A stretch of DNA of 64,000 bases from Thiothrix litoralis (GTDB lineage: Bacteria > Pseudomonadota > Gammaproteobacteria > Thiotrichales > Thiotrichaceae), in the NCBI RefSeq assembly GCF_017901135.1, contig NZ_CP072801.1:2294001-2358000 (forward strand). The letters run 5' to 3'. Positions 39,314 to 48,100 of this stretch are shown here, in pieces. The notes beneath the pieces are model-generated. The model worked only from the letters and a program-made list of their open reading frames with translations. It was not told the DNA's origin and did not search any database. The position numbers were made by a program, and so were the translations under genes. The number at the start of each line of letters is the position of its first letter. Position 1 is the first letter of the stretch.

Positions 39314-41269
39314 TTACTCACCCAACCCCATTTCGATGTAACCAGTTGGGCAAACGTCTGCACAGATGTGGCAGCCGATACACTTGGAGTAGTCGGTTGC
39401 AACATAACGACCGAGTGTCGCCTGTTTCTTTGGCACACGGTAAACAGCCGTTTGCGGGCAGTAGATAACGCAGTTATCACACTCGAAGCACATACCGCAG
39501 CTCATGCAGCGCTTGGCTTCTTTGATTGCATCAGCTTCTGCCAACGGGTTCATACGCTCAGCGAAGTGACCCAATACTTCTTCAGCCGTTGGTACATCTT
39601 CAGTACGCAAATTGCGTTCAACAACCGGGAAGTGCCCCAAGAACAAGGCTTTAGACGATACAATGACGTTTTTAGAACGGTCATCGTAGTTGTGGACGGC
39701 ATAGCCTGAGCCATCCGTACCACGCATGTCTTCAGCGCGAGCATCTTCGTAAGCGGCTGGGTTCAAACCTGCTTCTTGCAGTTTTTCCATCAGATCGAAG
39801 TGATGCTTATCTACTTTCGGACGCTTTTTCAGCTCTTCCGCACGCAAGTACTGGTTGATAGTTTCGGAAGCGATAGACGCCTGACCGATAGCCGTTGTCA
39901 GCAAATGCGGACGAACCACGTCACCTGCCGCAAAGTGGCCAGGCTTGCCCGGTACTTGATACAGGCCATCAGCATTGATCTGGTTACGACCATTGTTCAA
40001 AGAGTCAATGCCATCCAGCTTACCGAACTGACCAATAGCTGAAACAATGATGTCGGCTTCGATGATGGTTTCTTTACCGCCTTCTTTCGCGACAGGCATA
40101 TTGCCTTTCATCACGCACTCGACGACTTTCAGGCCAATGGCACGACCATCAGCGCCAAACACAATTTCAGTCGGCATAACTTCAGTCAGGATAGTAACGC
40201 CTTCTTTCAGCGCATCTTGAACTTCGTGTTCTGCTGCTGTCATTTGATCCAGCGGGAACAGGGTAGTCAAGGTAACGGCTGGTGCTGCTTTTTCACCAAC
40301 ATCACCGTGAACCAGTTTGCCTGTTGCGGAATCTTCAGCATTTTCAGCGTAATTAGCCAGCGTACCAATACGGCGTGACACGGATACTACGTCGATGGAG
40401 GTATCGCCACCACCGACACACACCACGCGAGGAGCAGTGTATTTCATCGTGCCCTTGTTATAGGCTTCGAGGAAATCAACGGCTGATACGCAGTTGGGTG
40501 TTTCAGCAAACTTGTCAACGAACAGGCCACGGCCGTTCCAGCAACCAACTGTCCACAGCACTGCATCGAAATCACTTTCCAGTGTTTCAATCGTCACGTC
40601 TTTACCGACAGTGGTGTTGCACTTGATAGTGATGTCACCCATGTTGATAATACGTTGCATTTCAGCACCCAGCTTGTCGCGTGGTACGCGGTAGCCGGGG
40701 ATGCCGTAACGCATCATGCCACCCAGTTCTGGGTGCTGCTCAAACACAGTGGAAGCATGACCCATGCGACGCAATTGATAAGCCGCCGTCATACCTGCTG
40801 GACCACCACCGATGATGGCAACTTTCTTGCCGCTCAATTCAGCACCTGCTTCAAACGTGAAGCCTGCTTCAATCGCGCTATCGCCGATGTACTGTTCAAC
40901 CGAGTTGATGCCAACGAAATCGTCAACGTCGTTACGGTTACAACCTGTTTGGCAAGGAGCCGGGCAAACACGACCCATCATGGACGGGAACGGGTTAGCA
41001 TTGGTGGAACGGCGGAAAGCGTATTCCTGCATGGTCATGCCAGCAGGTGGCTTCTCGATGCCGCGCACAATTTGCAACCAGCCACGAATATCTTCACCCG
41101 ATGGGCAGCTACCTTGGCAAGGTGGTGTTTTGTGGATATAGGTTGGGCATTTATACGTAGTATCTTCGACAAAAATTTTGTCGTGCATACTGCCCCATTC
41201 ATGATCACCGTCTTTGTAACGGCGGAATGTTTGACTTTTAAGCTTGCTGTCGTGCGCTGCGGTTGCCAT
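39314..41269 (-). CDS. dsrL: DsrL, iron-sulfur flavoprotein NAD(P)H:acceptor oxidoreductase
   Basis: A 651-residue cytoplasmic protein related to the small subunit of glutamate synthase. The N terminus has Fe-S cysteines (CQGSCPSGEDI, CPAPCQTGCNR), then an FAD site GGGPAGMTAAYQL (about 156-168) and an NAD(P) site VVCVGGGDTSID. The C terminus has two ferredoxin-type motifs, CMSCGMCFECDNCVIYCP and CIGCHICADVCP. In sulfur oxidisers DsrL is essential and passes electrons from DsrAB to NAD+; its presence supports the oxidative direction of this pathway. It lies between dsrK and dsrJ. Confidence 0.95.
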   Translation of the reverse strand: MATAAHDSKLKSQTFRRYKDGDHEWGSMHDKIFVEDTTYKCPTYIHKTPPCQGSCPSGEDIRGWLQIVRGIEKPPAGMTMQEYAFRRSTNANPFPSMMGRVCPAPCQTGCNRNDVDDFVGINSVEQYIGDSAIEAGFTFEAGAELSGKKVAIIGGGPAGMTAAYQLRRMGHASTVFEQHPELGGMMRYGIPGYRVPRDKLGAEMQRIINMGDITIKCNTTVGKDVTIETLESDFDAVLWTVGCWNGRGLFVDKFAETPNCVSAVDFLEAYNKGTMKYTAPRVVCVGGGDTSIDVVSVSRRIGTLANYAENAEDSATGKLVHGDVGEKAAPAVTLTTLFPLDQMTAAEHEVQDALKEGVTILTEVMPTEIVFGADGRAIGLKVVECVMKGNMPVAKEGGKETIIEADIIVSAIGQFGKLDGIDSLNNGRNQINADGLYQVPGKPGHFAAGDVVRPHLLTTAIGQASIASETINQYLRAEELKKRPKVDKHHFDLMEKLQEAGLNPAAYEDARAEDMRGTDGSGYAVHNYDDRSKNVIVSSKALFLGHFPVVERNLRTEDVPTAEEVLGHFAERMNPLAEADAIKEAKRCMSCGMCFECDNCVIYCPQTAVYRVPKKQATLGRYVATDYSKCIGCHICADVCPTGYIEMGLGE

Positions 41270-41346
41270 GCCTATCTCCTGTTGGAAAACCCGAACATAC
41301 CGGATTAATCAATATCTAAAATCGTTTTGAACCAGAGGACTGCGCC

Positions 41347-42909
41347 TTATGCGTCGTCGTCCTCATCCTCTTCTTCGTCAGGACGTGCCTGAACGGACAC
41401 TTGCCGTTGCAGGATGATTGCGTTACTCACCAATTGGTGAACACTGACAATCTGATCCATCGTGAAACCGTAATACGGCAACACTTTCGTAAATTGTGAT
41501 TTGCAAATCGCGCAAATCGCCGCCATGTGGGTCACGCCATTATGGGTAGTCACATGCTTGAGGGCTTCAGCACGCGGCTGAGCACCTTTAACACGGATTT
41601 CCATCAAGTCGTCTGTCAACAAACCACCACCACCACCACAACAGAAGGTTGCGTCATGAATGGTGTCTGCTGGCATATCCACAAAATTGTTACATACTGC
41701 GCGAATGACATGGCGTGGAATCTCAAACTGACCACCGGGGGCATCACCCATACGGCTACCACGTGCCACGTTGCACGAGTCGTGGAAGGTCAGAACCTTG
41801 TCATCATTCTCGGTCTTGTCAATTTTCAGCGTCCCAGCCTGCAAATGTCCCCAAGTAAACTCCAGAATGTGTTGGGGTATTGGGTAACGCTGGTCAAGAA
41901 AATCAAACGGCCCAGCCAGTGTATTCAGGAAACTGTATGCCACACGCCATGCATGACCACATTCGCCGAACACAATACGTTTAACTTTGTGCTTGATCGC
42001 TGCTTCACGAACCCGCAGGGAAACCCGGCGCATGGTCTCGTAAGAGCCGATGAACATGCCGAAGTTACCGGCCTCCGAGGCAACAGTACTTAATGTCCAA
42101 GTTACACCCGTTTCATGGAATACTTTGGCATAACCAATCAAACCATCAATGTGCGGCTCAGCAAAGAAGTCCGCCGAAGGTGTTACCAACAGCACTTCTG
42201 CGCCATCTTCATCCAATGGGAACCGAACTTTGATGCCAGTATCATCTTCCACATCCTCTTCCAACCCCTCAACCGTATCGAACAGCGCGGGACCAGGCAA
42301 ACCAAGGTTATTACCAATCTTGTAAACCTTGCCGAGGATTTCATTACAATACTTCTGACCATAACCGACGTGATCCAGAATCTCGCGGGCAGCCATGGAA
42401 ATTTCAGCCGTGTCGATCCCATAAGGGCAGAACACGGAACAACGGCGGCACTGTGAGCACTGGTGATAATAGTTATACCAGTCCTTCAACACATCTTCGG
42501 TCAGGTCAGTTGCACCCACCAGTTTGGGGAAATACTTGCCCGCAAACGTGAAGTAACGGCGATAAACCTTACGCAGCAAATCCTGACGTGCTACTGGCAT
42601 ATTTTTCGCATCAGATGTACCAATAAAGTAATGACACTTATCGGTACATGCGCCGCATTTAACGCAAATATCCAAGAACACTTGCAGGGAGCGATAACGG
42701 CCTTTCAAATCAGCCATTTTATCCAGTGCACGCTCTTTCCAATTAGGTACCAATTCACCAATTTCTGCGAAATCGGAAGGGAAGTGCATCGCCTCCTGAA
42801 AGGCGGGTTTGGCGATGAACGGGCCTTTGCCCTTCATCACATCTTCACGCACTGCTGGAACTTCGCAGTAGCCTTCACCCGTTAATGTTGGAACTTCGTA
42901 ATCAGCCAT
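41347..42909 (-). CDS. dsrK: DsrK, HdrD-like iron-sulfur catalytic subunit
   Basis: A 520-residue cytoplasmic protein resembling heterodisulfide reductase subunit D. It has two [4Fe-4S] motifs (CVKCGACTDKCHYF and CSQCRRCSVFCPYG) and CCG-type domain cysteines (HDSCNVARG, TFCCGGGGG, AAICAICKS) for the special cluster that is thought to act on the DsrC trisulfide/disulfide. The C terminus is a short acidic tail. Partner of DsrM, encoded immediately upstream. Confidence 0.95.
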   Translation of the reverse strand: MADYEVPTLTGEGYCEVPAVREDVMKGKGPFIAKPAFQEAMHFPSDFAEIGELVPNWKERALDKMADLKGRYRSLQVFLDICVKCGACTDKCHYFIGTSDAKNMPVARQDLLRKVYRRYFTFAGKYFPKLVGATDLTEDVLKDWYNYYHQCSQCRRCSVFCPYGIDTAEISMAAREILDHVGYGQKYCNEILGKVYKIGNNLGLPGPALFDTVEGLEEDVEDDTGIKVRFPLDEDGAEVLLVTPSADFFAEPHIDGLIGYAKVFHETGVTWTLSTVASEAGNFGMFIGSYETMRRVSLRVREAAIKHKVKRIVFGECGHAWRVAYSFLNTLAGPFDFLDQRYPIPQHILEFTWGHLQAGTLKIDKTENDDKVLTFHDSCNVARGSRMGDAPGGQFEIPRHVIRAVCNNFVDMPADTIHDATFCCGGGGGLLTDDLMEIRVKGAQPRAEALKHVTTHNGVTHMAAICAICKSQFTKVLPYYGFTMDQIVSVHQLVSNAIILQRQVSVQARPDEEEDEDDDA

Positions 42910-42923
42910 GGTGCTCTTACCTC

Positions 42924-43691
42924 TTATTTCTTCAGTTCGTCGAGGTACAACTTACCTTGACGTTCCAGTTCCAATGCCCAGCCAGATATATGGCGTTTTT
43001 CACGCGGGTTATCCACCTGATTACGGGTCGGGCTAAAAAATATGCCCGGTGCGTGCATCAACTTACTGATCGGGAAAATAATCATCAGCAATGCCACCAA
43101 CAGCAAATGAATCAATACAATCGGATCAGCGGGTAAGCCTTCGTCACCGAAGAAACCAAACGTCAACAAACCACCAAAGAATGCTTTTACCTGGGTGACA
43201 TCCGTATGGGTAACGAAGCTCATCATCAGGCCACTCATGCCGATCGCAATCAGCAGTGCCAACATCAAATGGTCAGATGGCGCAGAAATATAACGCACTC
43301 GATCCACTAAGAAGCGACGCGCCCACAAACCGGCCAAACCCAATACCATTGTAAAACCAGCATAGCGACCGAAGGGCTGCATGAAGACCAAAAAGTCATT
43401 CATATCGACGAAATAACGGCTATGACGTATCAATACCAACCACAATGACATGTGGAATAGGATGGCGAATAACCAAAGCGTTTTATTCGAGCGGAATAAG
43501 CTCTGAAAAAACACCACCTCACGGAACATGCGCCATACCACACCTCGCTGCGTTACAGGCGCAGGCGTAGTGGGAATCTTCAACGGGGCTGGGGTATTCC
43601 AATATTGACGGACTTTTACGACCACACCGCCAACTAAAATTAACGTTGCCGCCCAAAACAACAGTCCGTAAAGGATACTTACGAATGTCAC
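42924..43691 (-). CDS. dsrM: DsrM, heme b membrane subunit
   Basis: A 255-residue NarI-like membrane protein with about five or six helices; histidines in LFHMSLWLVLIRHSRYF and LIHLLLVALLMI are candidate heme b ligands. It anchors DsrK and connects it to the quinone pool. The start is GTG at 43691 with a good AGGAG 6 nt upstream. It is separated from dsrC by a 93-bp gap holding a strong hairpin. Confidence 0.93.
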   Translation of the reverse strand: MTFVSILYGLLFWAATLILVGGVVVKVRQYWNTPAPLKIPTTPAPVTQRGVVWRMFREVVFFQSLFRSNKTLWLFAILFHMSLWLVLIRHSRYFVDMNDFLVFMQPFGRYAGFTMVLGLAGLWARRFLVDRVRYISAPSDHLMLALLIAIGMSGLMMSFVTHTDVTQVKAFFGGLLTFGFFGDEGLPADPIVLIHLLLVALLMIIFPISKLMHAPGIFFSPTRNQVDNPREKRHISGWALELERQGKLYLDELKK

Positions 43692-43754
43692 TATGTACTC
43701 CTGATGCCATTGTCTCTCTTCTGAAAACCTGTCAACAACAGGGCTTAAGAAGAG

Positions 43755-43772
43755 GCTCCGGCGAACCGGAGC
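43755..43772 (-). promoter_or_regulatory. UUCG-capped hairpin in the dsrC-dsrM gap
   Basis: On the minus strand a perfect 7-bp stem GCTCCGG/CCGGAGC is capped by TTCG, an exceptionally stable tetraloop, 12 nt after the dsrC stop. It is followed by CTCTTCTTAAG rather than a T run, so it looks more like a 3' stabiliser or partial attenuator than a full terminator. It could raise dsrC mRNA over the downstream genes. Confidence 0.6.
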
Positions 43773-43784
43773 AACTCTATAAAA

Positions 43785-44120
43785 TTATACGCAACCCGTT
43801 GGTTTAGGCAGACCGCCGTATTTACAAGCTTGCTTGCCAGGGCCGTATGGGAACAGGCTGTACAGGTACTTAGAGTTACCTTTATCAGCGCCCAAACGCT
43901 TGCCAACGGCTTTAGTCAGAACGCGTACCGCTGGAGCAATTTGATACTCTTCATAGTATTCACGCAGGAAATTCAGGATTTCCCAGTGTTCGCTAGTCAG
44001 GGTAACGTCTTCTGCTGTTGCCAGCGCTTCTGCAACTTCTGGAGTCCAGTCGTTCAGATTCTCCAGATAGCCTTCTTCGTCCAGCGCGATGTCTTTGCCG
44101 CCGATGTTAAGTGATGCCAT
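43785..44120 (-). CDS. dsrC: DsrC, sulfur carrier protein
   Basis: A 111-residue physiological partner of DsrAB. The flexible C-terminal arm carries both redox cysteines, Cys99 and Cys110 (KQACKYGGLPKPTGCV), eleven residues apart as in Allochromatium DsrC. Thiolated DsrC donates sulfur to DsrAB and is regenerated by DsrMK. Start chosen at ATG 44120 (MASLNIGGKD); the seven-residue upstream extension is not supported. A second DsrC-like protein without cysteines is encoded at 50032-50376. Confidence 0.97.
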   Translation of the reverse strand: MASLNIGGKDIALDEEGYLENLNDWTPEVAEALATAEDVTLTSEHWEILNFLREYYEEYQIAPAVRVLTKAVGKRLGADKGNSKYLYSLFPYGPGKQACKYGGLPKPTGCV

Positions 44121-44151
44121 GAGATGGCCTCCTATCAAAAAATGTTAAAAC

Positions 44152-44457
44152 TTATAGCCAGCTTTGGGTCGTATCGTTGTTTGCTGTCAGGTCTACAAAA
44201 CCTGCATAATCAACGCTGACTATCCCGTCCATTGCTCTGCCGTCCAAACCACGTGCCGCCAGGTCTGCACCCAACACATACACGGTCTTGTCTGCCATCG
44301 CAGCCTTTACTTTACCAGAAAAGCTTGACCCATCGACTGCTCCAACCACCGCATCTTCAATCATAATGATCGAATCGCCAGCGTTAGCGTGCGTCAAGCA
44401 ACTATCAAAAGCCACACGTTCAAACGGGGACTTATTGACAATATGTAACATAGCCAT
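44152..44457 (-). CDS. dsrH: DsrH, sulfurtransferase subunit
   Basis: A 101-residue TusB/DsrH-type protein of the DsrE2F2H2 hexamer. The conserved cysteine is in DSCLTHANAGDSIIMIEDAV. The start at ATG 44457 follows GGAGG by 7 nt; an in-frame TTG two codons upstream is disfavoured. The hexamer passes persulfide sulfur to DsrC, the next gene. Confidence 0.94.
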   Translation of the reverse strand: MAMLHIVNKSPFERVAFDSCLTHANAGDSIIMIEDAVVGAVDGSSFSGKVKAAMADKTVYVLGADLAARGLDGRAMDGIVSVDYAGFVDLTANNDTTQSWL

Positions 44458-44471
44458 GATCAAATCCTCCG

Positions 44472-44876
44472 TTAGAAGCTCAAAATTACTTCTTGCTCAG
44501 CCATCATTGCTGCCATGCCTTTGGCATCAACCAGAATAATGGAAGGCTTTTCAGCGTAATCATCATCAGCATCTTCGTAAGTGAGCTCCATCAGGTCATC
44601 AACCGTCAGGCCACGCTCTGCCAAAGACTCGCTGGAAACGTACAGCTTGGTAATGTCATAGTCACCCAGTGCACGAAAGGTCGGTGAGAAATTCTTCATG
44701 CCGATGCCTTTGCTGTTTTGGCCTTTCGTAATTTGGTAAACACCGTCGTCGATGAATGCCAAACTAACGTTTTGCTCAAAAGCAGCAGAAATCAAGACGA
44801 CTTCCAGTGACTCCAGCGCGTAGACCGTGCCGTAAGGAGCTTTACGATTTACAAACAGAAAATTCTTTGTAGTCAT
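44472..44876 (-). CDS. dsrF: DsrF, sulfurtransferase subunit
   Basis: A 134-residue TusC/DsrF-type protein (FLFVNRKAPYGTVYALESLEVVL at the N terminus). It forms the DsrEFH complex but carries no catalytic cysteine, in line with the family. It lies between dsrE and dsrH with 12- and 14-bp gaps. Confidence 0.94.
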   Translation of the reverse strand: MTTKNFLFVNRKAPYGTVYALESLEVVLISAAFEQNVSLAFIDDGVYQITKGQNSKGIGMKNFSPTFRALGDYDITKLYVSSESLAERGLTVDDLMELTYEDADDDYAEKPSIILVDAKGMAAMMAEQEVILSF

Positions 44877-44888
44877 TTTTACAGCTCC

Positions 44889-45281
44889 TTAATCGCCAAA
44901 CACGACTAAACGGTCAGACTGAATACCACCCTCAACCAACTGACCCAAGCCCGAAATACGGAAACCGGGGGCAATGTTGTTGGCGTCCATACCCTGACGC
45001 TTCGCCTCATCTGCATCCATAATGCCGCGACGTTGTGCCGCTGCGATACAGATAACCAAGTCCAAACCGTGCTTTTCAGCCAGCTCTGTCCACATTTTTT
45101 GGATCAGGCGGTCGTCAGCCGGTGGAACAGTCAAGCGTGTGCCGTTGTTTACGCCGTCATGGTAGAAGAACACACGAAAAATTTCGTGGCCCTTCTCCAA
45201 TGCAGCACGGATGAACTGAATGGCAGAATCAGACGCTTGGTGCTGATAAGGCCCTTCGTTGACCAGAATTGTGTATTTCAT
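44889..45281 (-). CDS. dsrE: DsrE, sulfurtransferase subunit
   Basis: A 130-residue TusD/DsrE-type protein with the active-site cysteine Cys78 in LVICIAAAQRRG, the same number as in Allochromatium DsrE. It accepts sulfur and passes it on to DsrC. The presence of dsrEFH marks an oxidising, not sulfate-reducing, dsr system. Confidence 0.95.
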   Translation of the reverse strand: MKYTILVNEGPYQHQASDSAIQFIRAALEKGHEIFRVFFYHDGVNNGTRLTVPPADDRLIQKMWTELAEKHGLDLVICIAAAQRRGIMDADEAKRQGMDANNIAPGFRISGLGQLVEGGIQSDRLVVFGD

Positions 45282-45308
45282 TCCGTTCTATTCCTCGTGC
45301 CGCTTCGA

Positions 45309-46385
45309 TCAGAAACGGATATGCGTTGAAGAGTTCAGGTTTGCACGCGCACCACGCCAGTTGTCGATGTGGTACTTGGTGAATGGCAGACCAGTCACTT
45401 CAAAGAAACGCGGCCAGCCGATACGCTCAACCCACTCGTTGATACGCTCCCAATCTTTCGCGCCTTCTTTGTAGCACTCCAGAATTTTCTTAACAATCGC
45501 TGTGGCTTCAGGCCAACGCGGTGGATTGTTCGGGATACCAGCAGCAACCAAACGTTGGAAGGTTGGTTTGCCACGCGCATTGGAGTGGTTACCACCGATC
45601 CAGACAGCCAATTGGGTATACTGGTGATCGTTGATCTGCATAGGAGGGCATGGTGGGTAACAAGCACCGCAGCAAATGCACTTCTTCTCGTCAACTTCCA
45701 GGGACGGTTTGCCGTCAACCATAGCAGGACGAATCGCCGCCACTGGGCAACGTGCAACAACCGTTGGACGTTCGCACACATTACCAACCAGCGCGTGGTT
45801 GATTTTTGGTGGCTTAACGTGCTGTACGTTGATCGCGATATCGCCTTGACCGCCACAGTTAATCTGGCAGCAAGAAGTGGTGATATGTACGCGGTTCGGC
45901 ATGTTCCATGCTTTGAACTCAGGCAGCAACTCATCCATCATGGCCTTAACCACGCCGGAAGCGTCCGTACCAGGGATGTCGCAATGCAACCAACCTTGTG
46001 TGTGGGACAGTGAAGTCACTGAGTTACGCGTACCACCAACGGGGAAACCCGCATCTTCCAGCGCCTTAACCAGCGGCTCTACTTTGTCGCCGTCAGCCAC
46101 TTGGAATTCGATATTGGAACGAATGGTGAAGTGAACATAACCTTCGCCATACGTGTCACCGATGTCCATCAGCTTGCGCAGGGTGAACACGTCGAGGATA
46201 CGTTGTGTACCCGCGCGGACTGTCCAGATTTTTTCGCCAGTTTTGGAAACGTGAACCAACACACCTGGGCGTGGGTCTTCATGATATGCCCACAAACCGT
46301 AGTTGCGGCGCATAACAGGGTGCATGTACTGGAAACCATCTGGGCATCCAGACTCAATAGGATCGCGCATTTCTGGTGCGGCCAT
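45309..46385 (-). CDS. dsrB: DsrB, reverse dissimilatory sulfite reductase beta subunit
   Basis: A 358-residue siroheme-[4Fe-4S] enzyme subunit. Cluster ligands are in TTSCCQINCGGQGDIA and VCERPTVVARCPVAAIRP, followed by the ferredoxin domain CICCGACYPPCPPM. With DsrA it oxidises DsrC-bound persulfide sulfur to sulfite in the cytoplasm. Length matches the family. It follows dsrA after a 94-bp gap that contains a hairpin. Confidence 0.96.
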   Translation of the reverse strand: MAAPEMRDPIESGCPDGFQYMHPVMRRNYGLWAYHEDPRPGVLVHVSKTGEKIWTVRAGTQRILDVFTLRKLMDIGDTYGEGYVHFTIRSNIEFQVADGDKVEPLVKALEDAGFPVGGTRNSVTSLSHTQGWLHCDIPGTDASGVVKAMMDELLPEFKAWNMPNRVHITTSCCQINCGGQGDIAINVQHVKPPKINHALVGNVCERPTVVARCPVAAIRPAMVDGKPSLEVDEKKCICCGACYPPCPPMQINDHQYTQLAVWIGGNHSNARGKPTFQRLVAAGIPNNPPRWPEATAIVKKILECYKEGAKDWERINEWVERIGWPRFFEVTGLPFTKYHIDNWRGARANLNSSTHIRF

Positions 46386-46437
46386 GTGAAGCCTCCGTCA
46401 GAGTAAACTCAAATTTATCAATAATCTGGGCAAACAA

Positions 46438-46456
46438 GGCGGCACACTTGGCCGCC
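46438..46456 (-). promoter_or_regulatory. Stem-loop in the dsrA-dsrB gap
   Basis: A 6-bp GC-only stem GGCGGC/GCCGCC with a 7-nt loop lies 24 nt after the dsrA stop, followed on the minus strand by TTGTTTG. The T run is weak, so it may slow RNase or mildly attenuate transcription rather than terminate. Confidence 0.4.
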
Positions 46457-46479
46457 CTGTTGCAAAGAGCCGTATAGTA

Positions 46480-47781
46480 TTAAGCAGCCGCAGCCATTTT
46501 TTCTTCGCGCTTGCGGTTGAACCAAGCTTCAGCAGCTTCGTCCCAACCATCAGTACGCACATAAGAAACGTTACGCGGTTGCTTGATCATGTTTGGATCT
46601 GGGTCAATACCGATGCCTTCGAGGAAGTTCACCAGACCGATACGCTCAATCATCTCACCGCAACGCTCATGTTCCAGACCGTTTTCAGCCCAGAAGTCGA
46701 TGATGGAAGCAGCCAGCTCAACGATACGCTCATAATCTTCTTCGGTATCCAGCTTCATGAATGGAATAACAACAGTACCCATCAAGTCGCCGATTTTCAG
46801 AGTACGCTTACCACCGATCAGGATAGTTACGCCCTTGTCATCGCCTACTTGCAGTGCTTTTGGCATAACGTTCAGGCAGTGCATACAACGTACACAGTTG
46901 CTGTTATCAACAGTGATGGTGTCATCGTCGTTCAGCTTGATCGCTTGAGTAGGGCAACGGCTAATAACGTTGTCGAACATGTACTGACGGCCTGCGGAAC
47001 GATCACCTTCTTTGCCAATTTCCTTGGCTTTCTTCATGATCATGTTAGCAACTTCAGCTTGATTGATTTTCATCTCATCACGCCAAGTACCAATAACCGC
47101 GAAGTCAGAACGTTCAATCGCGTTCTGGCAATCGTTAGGGCAGCCGGAAACCTTGAACTTGAACTTGTAAGGCAGCGCCGGACGATGCACGTCATCCGTA
47201 AAGTTGTTCATCAAGCGACGATGCGTGGCGTGCTCGTTACAGTTGGACATTTCACAACGGGCAGCACCCACGCAAGACATACCAGTACGCACGCAAGGGC
47301 CTGCACCACCCAAGTCCCAACCGTATTCATTGATTTCATCAAAGAAGTGTTGGAAGTTAACGCTGTTTGCGCCGATGAACATGATGTTGCCGGTTTGGCC
47401 GTGGAAAGTTTGCAGGCCAGAGCCCCATTTTTCCCAGCTATCAGCCAGTTGGCGCAGCATGTCAGTGGTGTAGTAGTTGCCAGCAGGTGGCTGTACACGT
47501 AGGGTATGGAATTCTTTGGATTCCGGGAACATGTGACCGACTTCAGAGAAGCGCGGGATAATGCCGCCACCGTAACCGAAGACAGAAATGGTACCACCTT
47601 TCCAGTAGCCCATTTTGGTTTCATAAGAGTGCTCCAACTGACCCATCAAACCATTGATGGTGTTGCGGATGCGTTCATCTGGATGCTCGTCACGCAGCTT
47701 TTTAAAGCCGCTGATGAAGCTAGGCCATGGGCCTTCTTCCAGCACATCTAGCATTGGTGTTGGATAATTTTTAATTGCCAT
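46480..47781 (-). CDS. dsrA: DsrA, reverse dissimilatory sulfite reductase alpha subunit
   Basis: A 433-residue subunit and first gene of the dsr operon. The siroheme-cluster ligands are in CVGAARCEMSNCNEHATHR and KVSGCPNDCQNAIER, and a ferredoxin domain follows with CPTQAIKL and NCVRCMHCLNVMP. The start at ATG 47781 has a strong GAGGAGG 6 nt upstream. Gene order dsrABEFHCMKLJOP matches Allochromatium vinosum. A 319-bp divergent spacer upstream should hold the operon promoter. Confidence 0.97.
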   Translation of the reverse strand: MAIKNYPTPMLDVLEEGPWPSFISGFKKLRDEHPDERIRNTINGLMGQLEHSYETKMGYWKGGTISVFGYGGGIIPRFSEVGHMFPESKEFHTLRVQPPAGNYYTTDMLRQLADSWEKWGSGLQTFHGQTGNIMFIGANSVNFQHFFDEINEYGWDLGGAGPCVRTGMSCVGAARCEMSNCNEHATHRRLMNNFTDDVHRPALPYKFKFKVSGCPNDCQNAIERSDFAVIGTWRDEMKINQAEVANMIMKKAKEIGKEGDRSAGRQYMFDNVISRCPTQAIKLNDDDTITVDNSNCVRCMHCLNVMPKALQVGDDKGVTILIGGKRTLKIGDLMGTVVIPFMKLDTEEDYERIVELAASIIDFWAENGLEHERCGEMIERIGLVNFLEGIGIDPDPNMIKQPRNVSYVRTDGWDEAAEAWFNRKREEKMAAAA

Positions 47782-48100
47782 ACCTGCCTCCTCAGTAAAC
47801 GATTACGATGGCGTTTCCTCCTGACCGGCTCTACACTCAAAATCAGGCTGAAATTTCAATTCAAAAACGGGTCGCGGAACTTTCGTTCCCTCAATATGCG
47901 AGTCTGCTAAGTGTATGCGTGATACCTACAACAAAGAATCTCACCCATGGGGTGTTGCCTGAATCCAAGCCGTATCCCTTAGGGGATATACCTTCAACAT
48001 AATCAAAAATAGTTCAGCAACAACAGTACAATAGCATATTCGGATTTTTTAATATTGCAAATAGCTGGATTTGGCAACGGTCTTTCCTGAGGTCTGTAAA
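47782..48100. promoter_or_regulatory. Divergent dsrA / dioxygenase intergenic region
   Basis: No gene is seen in these 319 bp. Notable elements: a perfect TATCCC-N4-GGGATA palindrome (47973-47988), a TGAAATTTCA palindrome (47849-47858) about 70 bp upstream of dsrA, and a small hairpin GGAAC-TTTC-GTTCC in the dsrA leader (47877-47890). No convincing -35/-10 pair was found in either direction, which fits activator-dependent control. The assignment of regulatory function is inference. Confidence 0.45.

Noticed and set aside
39274-39480. N-terminal extension of DsrJ into dsrL
   Set aside because: It would overlap the dsrL 3' end and place the signal segment mid-protein; ATG 39273 has a ribosome-binding site.
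46579-47502. 307-codon open frame opposite dsrA
   Set aside because: Antisense shadow of a strongly conserved gene; no ribosome-binding site or recognisable motif.
48071-48100. TTG start for the TauD-like dioxygenase
   Set aside because: The ATG at 48101 is better placed after a GAGG sequence and gives a natural N terminus.
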